Shown here: piece by piece, positions 1 through 12,300 of the stretch
How positions within the stretch are numbered: the first letter of the stretch is position 1
Layout: every line of letters starts with the position of its first letter
Assembly: GCA_036571765.1 (NCBI GenBank)
Contig: BROE01000011.1
Span: 3,929,725 to 3,993,724, forward strand
DNA length: 64,000 nucleotides
Direction: 5' to 3'
From: Plecoglossus altivelis
Taxonomy: Eukaryota > Chordata > Actinopteri > Osmeriformes > Plecoglossidae
Program-made: the position numbers and the translations under genes
The notes under the pieces: generated by a model
Told to the model about the DNA's origin: nothing
The model's database searches: none
The model's input: the letters and a program-made list of their open reading frames with translations, nothing else

Positions 1-2822
1 TATTATTATTATTATTATTATTTTCTTCCTTAAAACATTTCAAGAAAGAAAAATTGAAAGCAAATCCTGGCATGGAAATGCGTCAGGGCATCTGAAAAGT
101 CACCTTATCTCAAAGCGGACGTTTTCCTGACACTAATTTCTGTTTCTCTTTTGTTTTTCTGTTCCTGACTGTTTATCGTTTGCTGTTTCTCACACCGTTT
201 AGCATTATCTTGATTTATGTCCTGTCTTTGCTTTGTCTCAGTTTCCATATCTCTCCATCTGAAATCCCCCCTCTTCTCTCCCTCCCTCGCTTCCCGGAAA
301 CAAAAACCCCCCCAAACTTCTCTCTCCTCTTCCGTTGGGCCCTGTCTTAGCTGTAGTTTCTGATTTCAAACCCTCCGATTTCACTCTCCTGTTTTTGAAT
401 TATTCTTTATTTTTTATTTTTTAGAACTCATCCTAGTTCTCTCTCGCCTCTGAAGTAATAGGTACTTTTGGAAACACCCCCCCTCCCCCCCCCTAAAGGA
501 TTTTACTTCCCTTCTTTCTCTCTTTCTTTCTCTCCCTCGCGCACACACTTTCTCACCGGCGCACACATGCTCTCGCTCTCTCTGTCAGCGTCTAAAGGGT
601 CGTGGAGTTCAGCCTCCGCCACTCCTCTGTCCCTCGCTTGACGCCGCACTCCTTTTGAGTTGTGCCTCCTCCGCCGTGCGCTCTGCGCACAGGGCTCTCA
701 CCACGCCACTGACCACGCCGTCATAGCCACGGGGGAATAGACAGGCTCGCGTCTGAAACGCTTTCTGTTGGATCCAACCAGATCTGACGTCCGGTAACCA
801 TTGTTTCCGGGTTCTTTGAGGTTGTATTGGGTCAGGAGGGTCAGCAAGATACCGTTTAGTTTTCTCCGATCGGATTGGTTCAGTGCAACTGGATGAACTT
901 GCTTCCTCCTCGGAGTCTACCAAGTGTCGTTAGGAAGCACCGCCCCCCCCCTCCCGCACACGCAGACACGCACAGTCTCATAGGCTACGCTCCCCCACCT
1001 TACCTCCTCCCCCGCCCCCCTCACTCGTCCTCACCAAGTCCTACCCCACACCCCCTTCCCTGTGTGCGTTACCCTCATTGCCCATGCAAGTAATTGGCAC
1101 CTAAGCGCTGGCGAGGCCAGAAGGGCACACAGGCCACACCCACAGCCACACCCACACCCTATATGGGGGAATGTCTGGATGGGCACCACAGCAAGGGTGA
1201 GACTTCCTCCAACTCTTTACCTCTCTCGCTCTCTCTGTCTTTTGCTCTGTCTGGCTCTCTTTCTCTTGTGTGCTCTTTCTTTTTCTTTCTTTTAGTTTTT
1301 GCTCTCTCCCTCTCTCTCTCCCTCCCTCCCCCCCATCTAACCCTGTCTCTCTCTCCATCCACCCCATCTCTCTCTCTCCCTTCTCTCTCCCTCTCTCAAC
1401 CACTCTGTCTCCTCTCTCTCCCACCCTCTCTCTCCTCTCACCTCTTCTCACATCCATCACTCCCCTCCCTCCCTCTCGTCTCCCCTCTGCTCCGCACTCT
1501 CTCTCCTCCTTTCCTCTCCTCCGTCACTCTCACTCCCTTCCCTCTCTCTCTCTCCCTCCCTTCATCTCTCTTTCTCCTCCCTCCTTCTCTCTCACTCTCT
1601 CTCACTCTTCTCTCTCTCCTCCCACTCTCTCCTCCTCGTTCTCACTCTCTTCTTCCCTCCCTCTCTACTCCCTCCCTGCTTCACTCTCTCTCTCCTCTTT
1701 TCTCTATCTCTCCCTCTCTCTCTCGGCTTCTCTCTCTCAGATATTCTCCCATCAAGCGTCGAACCCCCCTATAACTCAACATATCCTAGAACAATTCATA
1801 CCACCACCTCCTCTCTCTTCCTTCTTCTATTCTTCCTCGTAAACTTCATTTTACTTCTTCCCTACATCAAGCACCTTTGCGGTTTCGAACCAGTCTTCAC
1901 CCTCCTATCTCCTATGCAAGCCTGATCACTGATCACCCGCTCAGCCATCTAGATCAGACTCATCTCCTACTCATCTCCTACACCTCACCTCATGCAGGGA
2001 CTTCCTTGACGGAGTCAAACCAAGCTATTCAGATATATCCGCATACATTCTGTCCTTTAAGTCATTTTGATCATACACGGCTCCACTCTAGGGCAACCTA
2101 CGTGTCGAATTATCGACCCTCTTCCCTTTTTTCCGATGTCATTTTCATATGATTTGAAGTTTGCCCTTTCATTGGAATTGCCTCAGCCATGTTTCTTGAC
2201 CCACGACCATCGCTAAAAGCTAACGACAGCTAACGAGCAGGCAGGCAGCACTAACACACACAGTTGACCCGTCGGTCGACACGAATCCCTAATAGTCAAA
2301 ACCCACTAACGACAACAAAACTAGTCTCCTCAGTGGTTTTCTCTCACCAGCGCACCAGATAAAACGAACAGAGCTCCCTAAAGCTAGAATCTTGGAAGAG
2401 CTTATGGGTTGAGAACTACATTATCATTTTCTACTAAATACATTTAACAAAGAAACTTGTGATGAAGGTAAGTCAACCAATGCTTTCATCGGACTACAGG
2501 TGTTAACCCTCCTATCAAAGCCAGTAAGAGAGATCTGGCAGATGGCTGAATAGATTCAGCTGTATAGCATGTGAGCACCAACACTTCAGAAAAGGGACAT
2601 CTTTAACAGTCTGGTCTGACTGATACAGCAGTTAGTCCAGGTGTAGTGTGTCTCTCTCAGCCACCAGCCATGCTGGTCTCTCTATTCTCTCTATTCTCTA
2701 TCCTCCTATTGGGAGGATGATCAGTGAGACCACCAGGTGGTCAGGTGGAGCCGCGTCAGGTCAGGCCAGGTACACGTGGAGATCACGTCCTGACGCTTCT
2801 GTCTCTGTGTCCCTCCGTCCAG
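1..2822. other. Left flank: intron of trio or 5' region of a short trio isoform
   Basis: No coding exon is recognised. A TTA microsatellite lies at 1-22. A CpG-rich segment at about 540-960 is followed by a long CT-rich low-complexity tract (1200-1740). The CpG-rich block could be an internal promoter for a transcript that contains only the second GEF unit; no splice evidence supports this beyond position. Confidence 0.4.
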
Positions 2823-3312
2823 ACCTCCTCTCGTCTGTCCGTCCGGCCGTCCAGCTCCGAGACCCCCAGCGCGGCCGAGCTGGTGAACGCCATCGAGGAG
2901 CTGGTCAAGAGCAAAATGGCAAGAGCGCGCTGGCGTGGCGCACACACACACACACACCGTGTTACTCACTCATTTAGAAAATGATGCTTGTGATCTAATA
3001 AGCCTTTTGTCGTTCCTACTTCTCTCTCTCTCTGTCTCCTTATCTCTCCTTCTCCGTCTCTCCCTCTCCATCTCTCCGTCTCCATCCCTCTCTCTCCTCC
3101 TGCCTCTCCTTCTCCATCTCTCCGTCTCCATCCCTCTCTCTCCTCCTGCCTCTCCCTCTCCAGGCTCTGGAGGACAGGCCCAGCTCTCTGTCAGTAGAAC
3201 AGGGGGATAGCAGCTCTCCCTCCTTCAACCCGTCAGACAACTCCCTCCTCTCCTCCTCCTCCCCCATCGACGAGATGGAAGAACGCAAGACTGGCTTTCT
3301 GAAGAGACGCCA
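2823..3312 (+). CDS. trio: trio exons 1-2 of the window: conserved linker before DH2
   Basis: Exons 2823-2918 and 3164-3312 encode residues 1 to about 82. They include the conserved AELVNAIEELVKSKM and a Ser-rich acidic stretch (NPSDNSLLSSSSPIDEMEER) that precedes the second GEF unit in TRIO. The first exon ends at ATG followed by GCAAGA, so the intron 2919-3163 starts with GC rather than GT. The second exon ends in phase 2 and joins 3475 to give LKRRHYVLLELVE. Confidence 0.88.
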
Positions 3313-6300
3313 GTGCGTGTCACCATACCGACATCTCTCTCCTTCTACCTGTTCTGTCCCTCTAACTCCCTGGATTTCTTTCCTTCTTTCTTTCTTTTCT
3401 TTCTTTCTTTCTGACTTTGTACCATTTCTGCTCAGAGAGCTCAGTTTTAACCCTGCTGTTTGTCATTGTGTCAGTTATGTGTTGCTGGAGCTTGTGGAGA
3501 CAGAGAGGGACTACGTCAGAGACCTGGGTCTGGTGGTAGAGGTACGTGTGTGTGTGTGTTGTGTGTTGTGGTGTGTGTTATGTGTGTGTAATGTGTGCGT
3601 GTACGTGTGTGTGTGTGTGTGTGTGTTAAGCGATTCACCGTGATGATTGCGTGTGTTCCAGGGCTACATGAGCAGCATGAAGGAGGAGGGTGTCCCAGAT
3701 GACATGAAGGGGAAAGACAAGATCGTCTTTGGCAACATCCATCAGATCTTCGACTGGCACCGAGAGTATGCAGAACACACACACACACTCGCGTGTCCAC
3801 ACACACACACACACACTCGCGTGTCCACACACACACATCTGTTGAACCCTTCTGGATACTTGACATGACTGCTGTCCTCTCCTCTCTGTTAGTTTCTTCC
3901 TAGGAGAGCTGGAGAAGTGTCTGGAGGACCCAGACAGACTGGGCTGTCTGTTTGTCAAACAGGCAAGTGACCTGCTGCTTCCTCTGGTGCACCGCTGCCT
4001 CTGTAGCCAGCAGGGGCCCACTTTTACCCCTGTGTGTGTGTGTGTGTGTGTGTGTCTGTGTGTGTGTGTGTGTTTGTGTTTGTTTTGTGTGTGTGTCCTG
4101 TAGGAGCGAAGGCTACACATGTACATAGTGTACTGTCAGAACAAGCCCAAGTCAGAGCACATCGTCTCCGAATACATCGACACTTACTTCGAGGTACGGA
4201 GCTGTACACAGACATCAATAACACCGTGTGGCACTTACGGGGGATGCCTTTCGTAGGCGTAGCTGTATGGTTGCCATGACGATTGGCACTGACGTGAACG
4301 TTTGACCTTTGCCCCCCCCATCAGGCTGAAGCAGCGACTGAAATCAAGGCTGCAAGAATCCCCAGACCTCTTTAATCATAGCCATGTCAGAGGATCACTC
4401 GAAGTTACCATAGCTCTGCTGGAAGGTACTTGCTGCACTTCCTGCTGTCTCAACACTGCTGTTCTCCTACTGCCGGTCTACTCTACTGTGCTCACTGCTT
4501 GCTGTCTCCCTACTGCTGTCTCATTCCTGCTGTCTCCCTGCTGCTGTCTCACTCCTGCTGTCTCACTGCTGTCTCACTGCTGTCTCGCTCTGCCTCTCTC
4601 TCCCTCCCTCTCCCCTACCCCACCTCTCCACCCCACCTCCACCCCAAGTCCTTTGTTGTCCTGTTCAGTCGCTGCTGTCTCCCTCCCTGCGTCTTCATTC
4701 TGGCTGTCTCTGCTGCTCCATTTCCTGGCCTGAAGGGGCGCTAGATCACTAGCTCAAATATATATAGACCCTTTCTCATTATGGATTGGATGGACGTCTG
4801 TGTGGTGCGCGTGTCGCTCACTACCAATACCGCACGCCAGCGGATATATACATGCACTCTCTTTCCCTTCCCTTTCAGGATTTCCTTAAGTTCTCCAAAA
4901 ACCCCCCCCCCCCCCATCAGGACCTGAAGCAGCGACTGAATCACAGGCTGCAGATCACCGACCTCTTAATCAAGCCTGTCCAGAGGATCATGAAGTACCA
5001 GCTGCTGCTGAAGGTACTGTCTCACTCCTGCTGTCTCACTGCTGTCTCCCTACTGCTGTCTCACTCCTACTGTCTCACTGCTGCTGTCTCCCTCCTGCCG
5101 TCTCATTCCTGCTGTCTCACTGCTCTCACTCCTGCTGTCTCCCTCCTGCTGTCTCCCTACTGCCGTCTCACTCCTGCTGTCTCCCTCCTGCTGTCTCATT
5201 CCTGCTGTCTCCCTCCTGCTGTCTCATTCCTGCTGTCTCCCTACTGCCGTCTCACTCCTGCTGTCTCCCTCCTGCTGTCTCATTCCTGCTGTCTCCCTAC
5301 TGCCGTCTCACTCCTGCTGTCTCCCTCCTGCCGTCTCACTCCTGCTGTCTCCCTACTGCCGTCTCACTCCTGCTGTCTCCCTACTGCCGTCTCACTCCTG
5401 CTGTCTCCCTACTGCTGTCTCATTCCTGCTGTCTCCCTACTGCCGTCTCACTCCTGCTGTCTCCCTCCTGCTGTCTCATTCCTGCTGTCTCACTGCTCTC
5501 ACTCCTGCTGTCTCACTGCTGTCTCACTGCTGTCTCCCTGCTGTCTCCCTGCTGTCTCCCTCCTGCCGTCTCCCTCCTGCTGTCTCCCTGCTGTCTCCCT
5601 GCTGTCTCCCTGCTGCTGTCTCCCTCCTGCTGTCTCCCTGCTGTCTCCCTGCTGTCTCCCTGCTGCCGTCTCATTCCTGCTGTCTCCCTGCTGCTCCACT
5701 TTCCCTGGCCTGAAGGGGGCGCTAGATCACTAGCTAATTTCTCCACTTCCTCATTATGGACGTCTGTGTGTGCGCGTGTGTACCTTACCCAGCCGTTCAA
5801 AATGCACTCTCTTTCCCTTCCCTTTCAGGATTTCCTTAAGTTCTCCAAAAAGGCCGGGCTGGAATCTGCAGAGTTGGACGTAAGCTATAACCTACTAACC
5901 TCCAGTCCAGTGGCTCTTATTTTAGCTCATTATGAGAACTGGGGGTCCTAGATTAATGTTGGATCAAAAACCTCCGGGCAGGTAGCTGTCCAGGAACACG
6001 ATTAACGATCCCTGCTCTGGTGTCAGTGGTCCTGAGTGCTTTATGCTTGTTTGCCCGCCCCCCCCCCCCTCTCCACAGAAAGCCGTCGAGGTCATGTGCA
6101 TCGTGCCCAAACGGTGCAACGACATGATGAATGTGGGCCGGCTCCAAGGATTCGACGTAAGAACTACATCCAGGCGCGATGAAGCGATCCCAGAGTGCTG
6201 GGATCTTCCATTCAGCATGCCTTCATCCTTACCACCCCCCGTCTGTCTGTCTGTCTGTCTCTCTCTCTCCCCCTCCAGGGTAAGATCGTGGCCCAGGGCC

Positions 6301-9300
6301 GTCTCCTGCTCCAGGACACTTTCCTGGTGCTGGACCCAGAGGGCAGCCTCCTGGGGAGGATGAAGGAGAGGAGGGTGTTCCTCTTCGAGCAGATGGTGAT
6401 CTTCAGTGAGCCCCTGGACAAGAAGAAGGGCTTCTCCATGCCTGGCTTCCTTTATAAGAACAGCATCAAGGTGCGGGGGTGGAGCCATGGGAGAGGAGAG
6501 GGGGTAGCCCTCTACCGGGCAGCCCTCTACTGGGCAGCCCTCTTCTGGGCAGCCCTCTACTGGGCAGCCCTCTATTGGGCAGCCCTCTACTGGGCAACCC
6601 TCTACTGGGGAGCCCTCTACTGGGCAGCCCTCTACTGGGCAGCCCTCCACTGGGGAGCCCTCTACTGGGCAGCCCTCTACTGGGCAGCCCTCTACTGGGG
6701 AGCCCTCCACTGGGGAGCCCTCTACTGAGCAGCCCTCCACTGGGCAGCCCTCCACTGGGGAGCCCTCTACTGGGCAGCCCTCCACTGGGGAGCCCTCTAC
6801 TGGGGAGCCCTCTACTGGGCAGCCCTCCACTGGGGAGCCCTCTACTGGGGAGCCCTCTACCGGGCAGCCCTCCACTGGGGAGCCCTCTACTGGGGAGCCC
6901 TCTACTGGGGAGCCCTCTACTGGGCAACCCTCTACTGGGCAACCCTCTACTGGGCAGCCCTCTACTGGGCAGCCCTCTACTGGGCAGCCCTCTACTGGGC
7001 AGCCCTCTACTGGGCAACCCTCTACTGGGCAGCCGTGGGACTGAACTGAGCTCCATGGCACAATGCTGCGTATGTAGAGGATGTTGTTCCAAAATGAGCA
7101 AGACAAAATCATTATCTGGGCAAATGAGAGTCAGTCACGCTCTCAATAGGCTTTCTTGTTCCCTCCCTGCCTCTCTGCGTAGGTGAGCTCTCTGGGCCTG
7201 GAGGAGAGCGTGGACAGTGACCCCTGTACGTTCACCCTGACCTCTCGCTCGACCAATAGCAGCACCGAGACATTTGTGCTGCACTCCTCCCACCCCGGGG
7301 TGCGTCAGGTGTGGACCCTGCAGATCAGCCAGATCCTGGAGAGCCAGCGCAACTTCCTCAATGGTACACAATAACACACACACACACACACACATGTATG
7401 AAGTCGCGTGCACACTCAGTCACTGACAGTTTTCCCTGTGTTCCTTGAGAGGGTTGGGTTTGTTCAGGGGCAGTTTTATTGGTGCATTGTGAAGATACAG
7501 CATTGCTTTTAATTGGGCTGTACATTTGAGGTGGATCTTTATGAATTCTGTGTCTCTCTCTGATCCACCCCAGCTCTGACTTCCCCCATCGAGTACCAGA
7601 GGAACCATGTAGGGGCCAGCAGCGGGGTGTGCATTCCCAGCTCCGCAGCTCTGGCCGGGGGCAGTGGAGGCCCCGGCGTGGGCCCTGGAGTAGAGGGTCC
7701 CCAGGGGGGCTCCATCCCCGTCCCTCAGGGGGGCTCTCGCTCACGGCCCTCTCGGATCCCCCAGCCCTCCCGCCTGCCCCAGCCCCTGCGCCACCAGCCC
7801 GGGGGCCCTGACCCTGAGGGCCCCAACAAGATGTCAGGTAAGCTCTCTCCTCTCTGATGAACTGAGGGGGGATTTGTTTATGTGGTCGATATGTACATGT
7901 GATCCAAAAGTCCTCTTTCCCTCCTCTGAGATTGATCACTTGTGATTCAGGTTTGTCCCCTCGCCCAGTCCCTCTCCCCCTGCTCCCAGCTCCAGCCCTG
8001 GCTGAGCCCACCGACCAGGCCCCCGGGGTGGGGAAGGGCCAGAGAGGGGTGAGGGTCCAGGGGGGAAGCCCCCAGGGCAAGCGCCCCAGCGTGACTACAG
8101 ATGACCAGACACAGCCCCCAGCCCCCGCAACCCCCATTCCTGCCGTGGCCCCTATCCCCCGTGCCACGGTTGGTCCTCTCCCCATCCCCACCACGCCCAA
8201 ACCTCGGCCAGGTGCCACCGTTTCCCCCATGGCCTCCCCCATGGCCACGCCTGCGTTTGGCAAGGAGGCCCTCACACTTCCCCCTCCAAGCCCTGGCCCC
8301 AAGTCTGGCTTGGGCTCCTCATTCTGGAGCTCCATGCCCAGCTCCCCAGCCAGCCGGCCTGGCTCCTTCACCTTCCCTGGAGAGACCGGGGACAGTCCCG
8401 CCCGACAGAACCACAACCACACCCAGGCCGGGTCAGGCTCGGGGTCAGGGCTGGGGTCTCAAACTCACAGACACTCCACGCACAGCAAGGAGGCGGACCG
8501 CATGAGCACGTGCTCGTCCACCAGCGAGCAGTCCATCCAGTCCACCCAGAGTAACGGGGTAAGATAACTACCCGCAGTCCAGGCTTTAGTGCGGCCTAGT
8601 CCTGCTCTTTCGGCTCACTAATCCCAGTGGGAAGCCTGTCCTGTCGGCCAGTCTGGCCAGAGCTACTAATCCCCCTTCAACTGCACACATCTCTTCCTCT
8701 CTGCAGCTTCTAACAGCTCGAATGAACTGAAGACTGGTTTTCACTCTTTAGAACTCATGGTTTGAATGAAATGCGCCTCGATCTGCAGCAAAGGACTTCT
8801 TCTTCCCCTAACAATGCTTGTACTAACTCCGTGATCTTCCTTCACCAAATCTGATCATCCACCGCGACGCTTCTATAGCGGCTAGCCTTCGACGTTTGTG
8901 GTCCCCGGCTACAAAGCGCTCTGACCAGAGGTCCTCTCCACCTGCTTCTCTCACGCTCCCCTCCTCTCCCCTCGTTCTGGAGACGAACACCATTGACGTC
9001 ATTTCCGGTTCTTTGAATTGAACACGCTCCCTGCGTGTTAGCCGCCATCATTTCTCTTGCTTCTTGTCCGTCGCTCGGCGCTCCTGGGAAGAAAGCGGTC
9101 CCTTGTTCCGCCCTTCCTCCCGTCACTAGAGATAAGGATAGATGAACATGGCAGATAATGATGATAGGATGGTGTGATTGACGCTCGAGAAAATGAGTGA
9201 TGATGGATGGGTGGGACAAGATGGATTGAATAAGATGGTATTGATGGATGGATGGGATGATGGAAAGATGGATGGATAACCAGCATTAAATGACTGGTCG

Positions 9301-12300
9301 CAGGACTGCTCCTCCGCTCTGTCTTCCCTGTCTGCTTATGGTCCGTCCTCCCAGCCTCTGTGTGCTGTTGGAGACGCCATGATGAGAGTTCATCTGTATG
9401 ACAGCTTCCTCATTGTCAGGCTTGGTGTCATGGGAGACAGCTGTCGACCGTGTAAACCAAGCGTGTGTTTGTGTGTGCGGTTCACACGTGTGCGTCCCCG
9501 CGCGCCTGCATGTGTCCTTGGTAGTTGCGCTTGGCACGTCCAGATTAAACTCACCGTTACTACCCCCTCCGCGTCTTCCTCCTCCCCCCCCCCCCCTCCG
9601 TCCACCCAGAGTGGAAGCAGCAGCACAGGTATGTGTCACCATGTGGCTGAAGGAACTATGTGTGGCGTTGAAGGAGGATGAGATCAGCGTGCTCCAGGGG
9701 GAGGTGGTCCAGATCCTGGCCAGCAACCAGCAGAACATGTTCCTAGTGTTCCGCGCCGCCACCGAACAGGGCCCGGCCGCCGAGGGCTGGATCCCCGGCT
9801 ACGTTCTAGGACACACCTCCGCCATCATCCCCGACTGTCCCGACGGAACCATCAGGTAGGAGGCTAAGTTTGCCGCCCCCCCCGGTTTGATTGGTTGAAA
9901 AATATGAGAATGATGTCACCATGTCAATGGTGGTGATACATTTTGGATAAATACTGCAATGGTCACAAGCTCAACAAAGCCTTTGTAGTAAATCGATGTG
10001 ACGCATAAACAACACCAAACCATATGGGGACACCACTGTACAACCCAGTTCACCTTTGACCTTTCGTGACGACCTCTGTCGAAGCAGGAAGTCGTCGTCC
10101 TGGCACACGTCCCTGCGCATCCGCAAGAAGTCCGAGAAGAAGGAGAAGGATGGAAAGAAGGAGACCAAGCTGGAAAACGGTTACAGGAAGTCCAGAGATG
10201 GCCTACCCAATAAGGTTTCAGTAAAGGTGAGTCTTCCTGATTGTGCTGGCCAATCCGCTCCTCAATTCATTTAAAGGATGTTGTTTCAGTGTCTGACTAC
10301 TTTGTATGCACTCTTTTTCCAGCTTCTAAACCCAAATTACATCTATGATGGTAAGTGTTTCAAACAGTCTGCATCTAGCTCACATTCACACACATTATTT
10401 AGAAGATGACACTATAATAATAACTTTTATTTATATAGTACCTATGAGCCAAGAAATGCATGTAAAACATCAAGTACAGATGTGTAATCAACCAGCAGTT
10501 CACGTTGCCTAGACATTTCCACTGACATGGTAAAGTGATCTACTCGTGACTCGATATCACCTGACCTCTGACCCCCCATCCTCCAGTCGCCCCGGAGTTC
10601 CTGCTGCCCCTGAGTGACGTGACGTGTGACAACGGAGAGAGTGTCACCCTCAGGTGTAAGGTGTGTGGGCGGCCCAAAGCCACCGTCACCTGGAAAGGAC
10701 CCAGCCAGAGCACCCTGACCAACAACGGACACTTCAGCATCGCCTACAGGTACACACACACTCTCTCTTGCGCACACACACACACACACACACACATTCA
10801 GAAACACACACACTCAGAAGAACCTGGCAATCCACTCTTGTACTTGTGATCCGAATCTTGATGTGTGTGTGCGTGTGTGCGTGTGTGCGTGCGTGTGTAA
10901 CAGTGAGACAGGCGAAGCAACCCTGCGGATAGTGGGCGTGGCCTCTGAGGATGACGGCATTTACACCTGTGTCGCCACTAACGACCTGGGCAGCGTGACA
11001 TCATCAGCCAGCCTTAGGGTGCTAGGTAAGACACGCACTCATGCATACAGACATACATACATAACAAGAAACGCATGGTGTAGCCCAGCCTTACTTTGTT
11101 GTGTGTGTATGTGTCCCAGCTGTGTCCAGTGACGGGGTCAGGGTGAGCTGGAAGGACAACTTTGACGCCCACTACACAGAGGTGGCTGAACTGGGCAGGT
11201 AGCTGTCTCTAGTCTACTTATCTATACAGACCAGGACCACGGTGGTGGTGATGATGGTGACTGTGGTGGTGGTGATGGTGACTGTGGTGGTGGTGGTGAT
11301 GATGGTGACTGTGGTGGTGGTGGTGACTGTGGTTGTGGTGGTGGTGGTGATGGTGACTGTGGTTGTGGTGGTGATGGTGACTGTGGTTGTGGTGGTGATG
11401 GTGACTGTGGTGGTGGTGGTGATGGTGACTGTGGTGGTGGTGGTGGTGGTGGTGGTGATGGTGACTGTGGTTGTGGTGGTGATGGTGACTGAGGTTGTGG
11501 TGGTGGTGGTGGTGGTGATGATGGTGACTGTGGTGGTGGTGGTGTTGATGGTGACTGTGGTGGTGCTGGTGGTGGTGATGGTGATTGTGACAATGATCAT
11601 GTTGAAAACAACGATAATGATGGTGAAGGACCAGTATGATGTGGATGACGATGACCTCTCCTCTCCAGGGGCCGGTTCTCCGTGGTCAAGCGTTGTGACC
11701 ACGTGGGGACCAAGCGCACGGTGGCGGTCAAGCTGGTTAACAAGAAGCTGATGAGGAGGGACCAGGTGACCCAGGAGGTCAGCCTGCTCCAGAGGCTCCA
11801 GCACACACACCTGGTCAGCCTCGCAGACACCTACGAGACCTCCAGCAGCTACGCTCTAGTTCTGGAGATGTGAGTGCACACACACACGGCACACGGCCCA
11901 TCCCTCTTGACAGTGGTTTGTGTTTTCCTAATACCATACAACGCCTTGATGTGTGTGTGTGCAGGGTCGATCAGGGCCGTCTCCTGGACTACGTGGTGAG
12001 CTGGGGGGGCCTCACTGAGGAGAAGGTGGCTTGTTACCTGCGGGACATTCTAGAAGCTCTACATTACCTTCACAACTGCAGAGTGGTACATCTGGATGTG
12101 AAGGTAGGGCCCTCTTCCACTCAGAGGGAGATGCACAAAGGCTGGGTTAAAGAGTATTTCTGTCACTGCATTGTCCGATTAACTGTCGACAATTCTGAGG
12201 TACAACGGAAGCAGCAGACCGAATGAGATTTCGAAAGCTTGAACTGCATGTCTAGCATTTCTCGTCCATCACCCTTGAAACACATTCTGACCCTCCCTCC

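Noticed and set aside
5964..7112. Long open frames with repeats such as PVEGC and LPSRG on the - strand and SPLLG on the + strand
   Set aside because: Produced by the 15-bp minisatellite inside a trio intron; no start context or homology.
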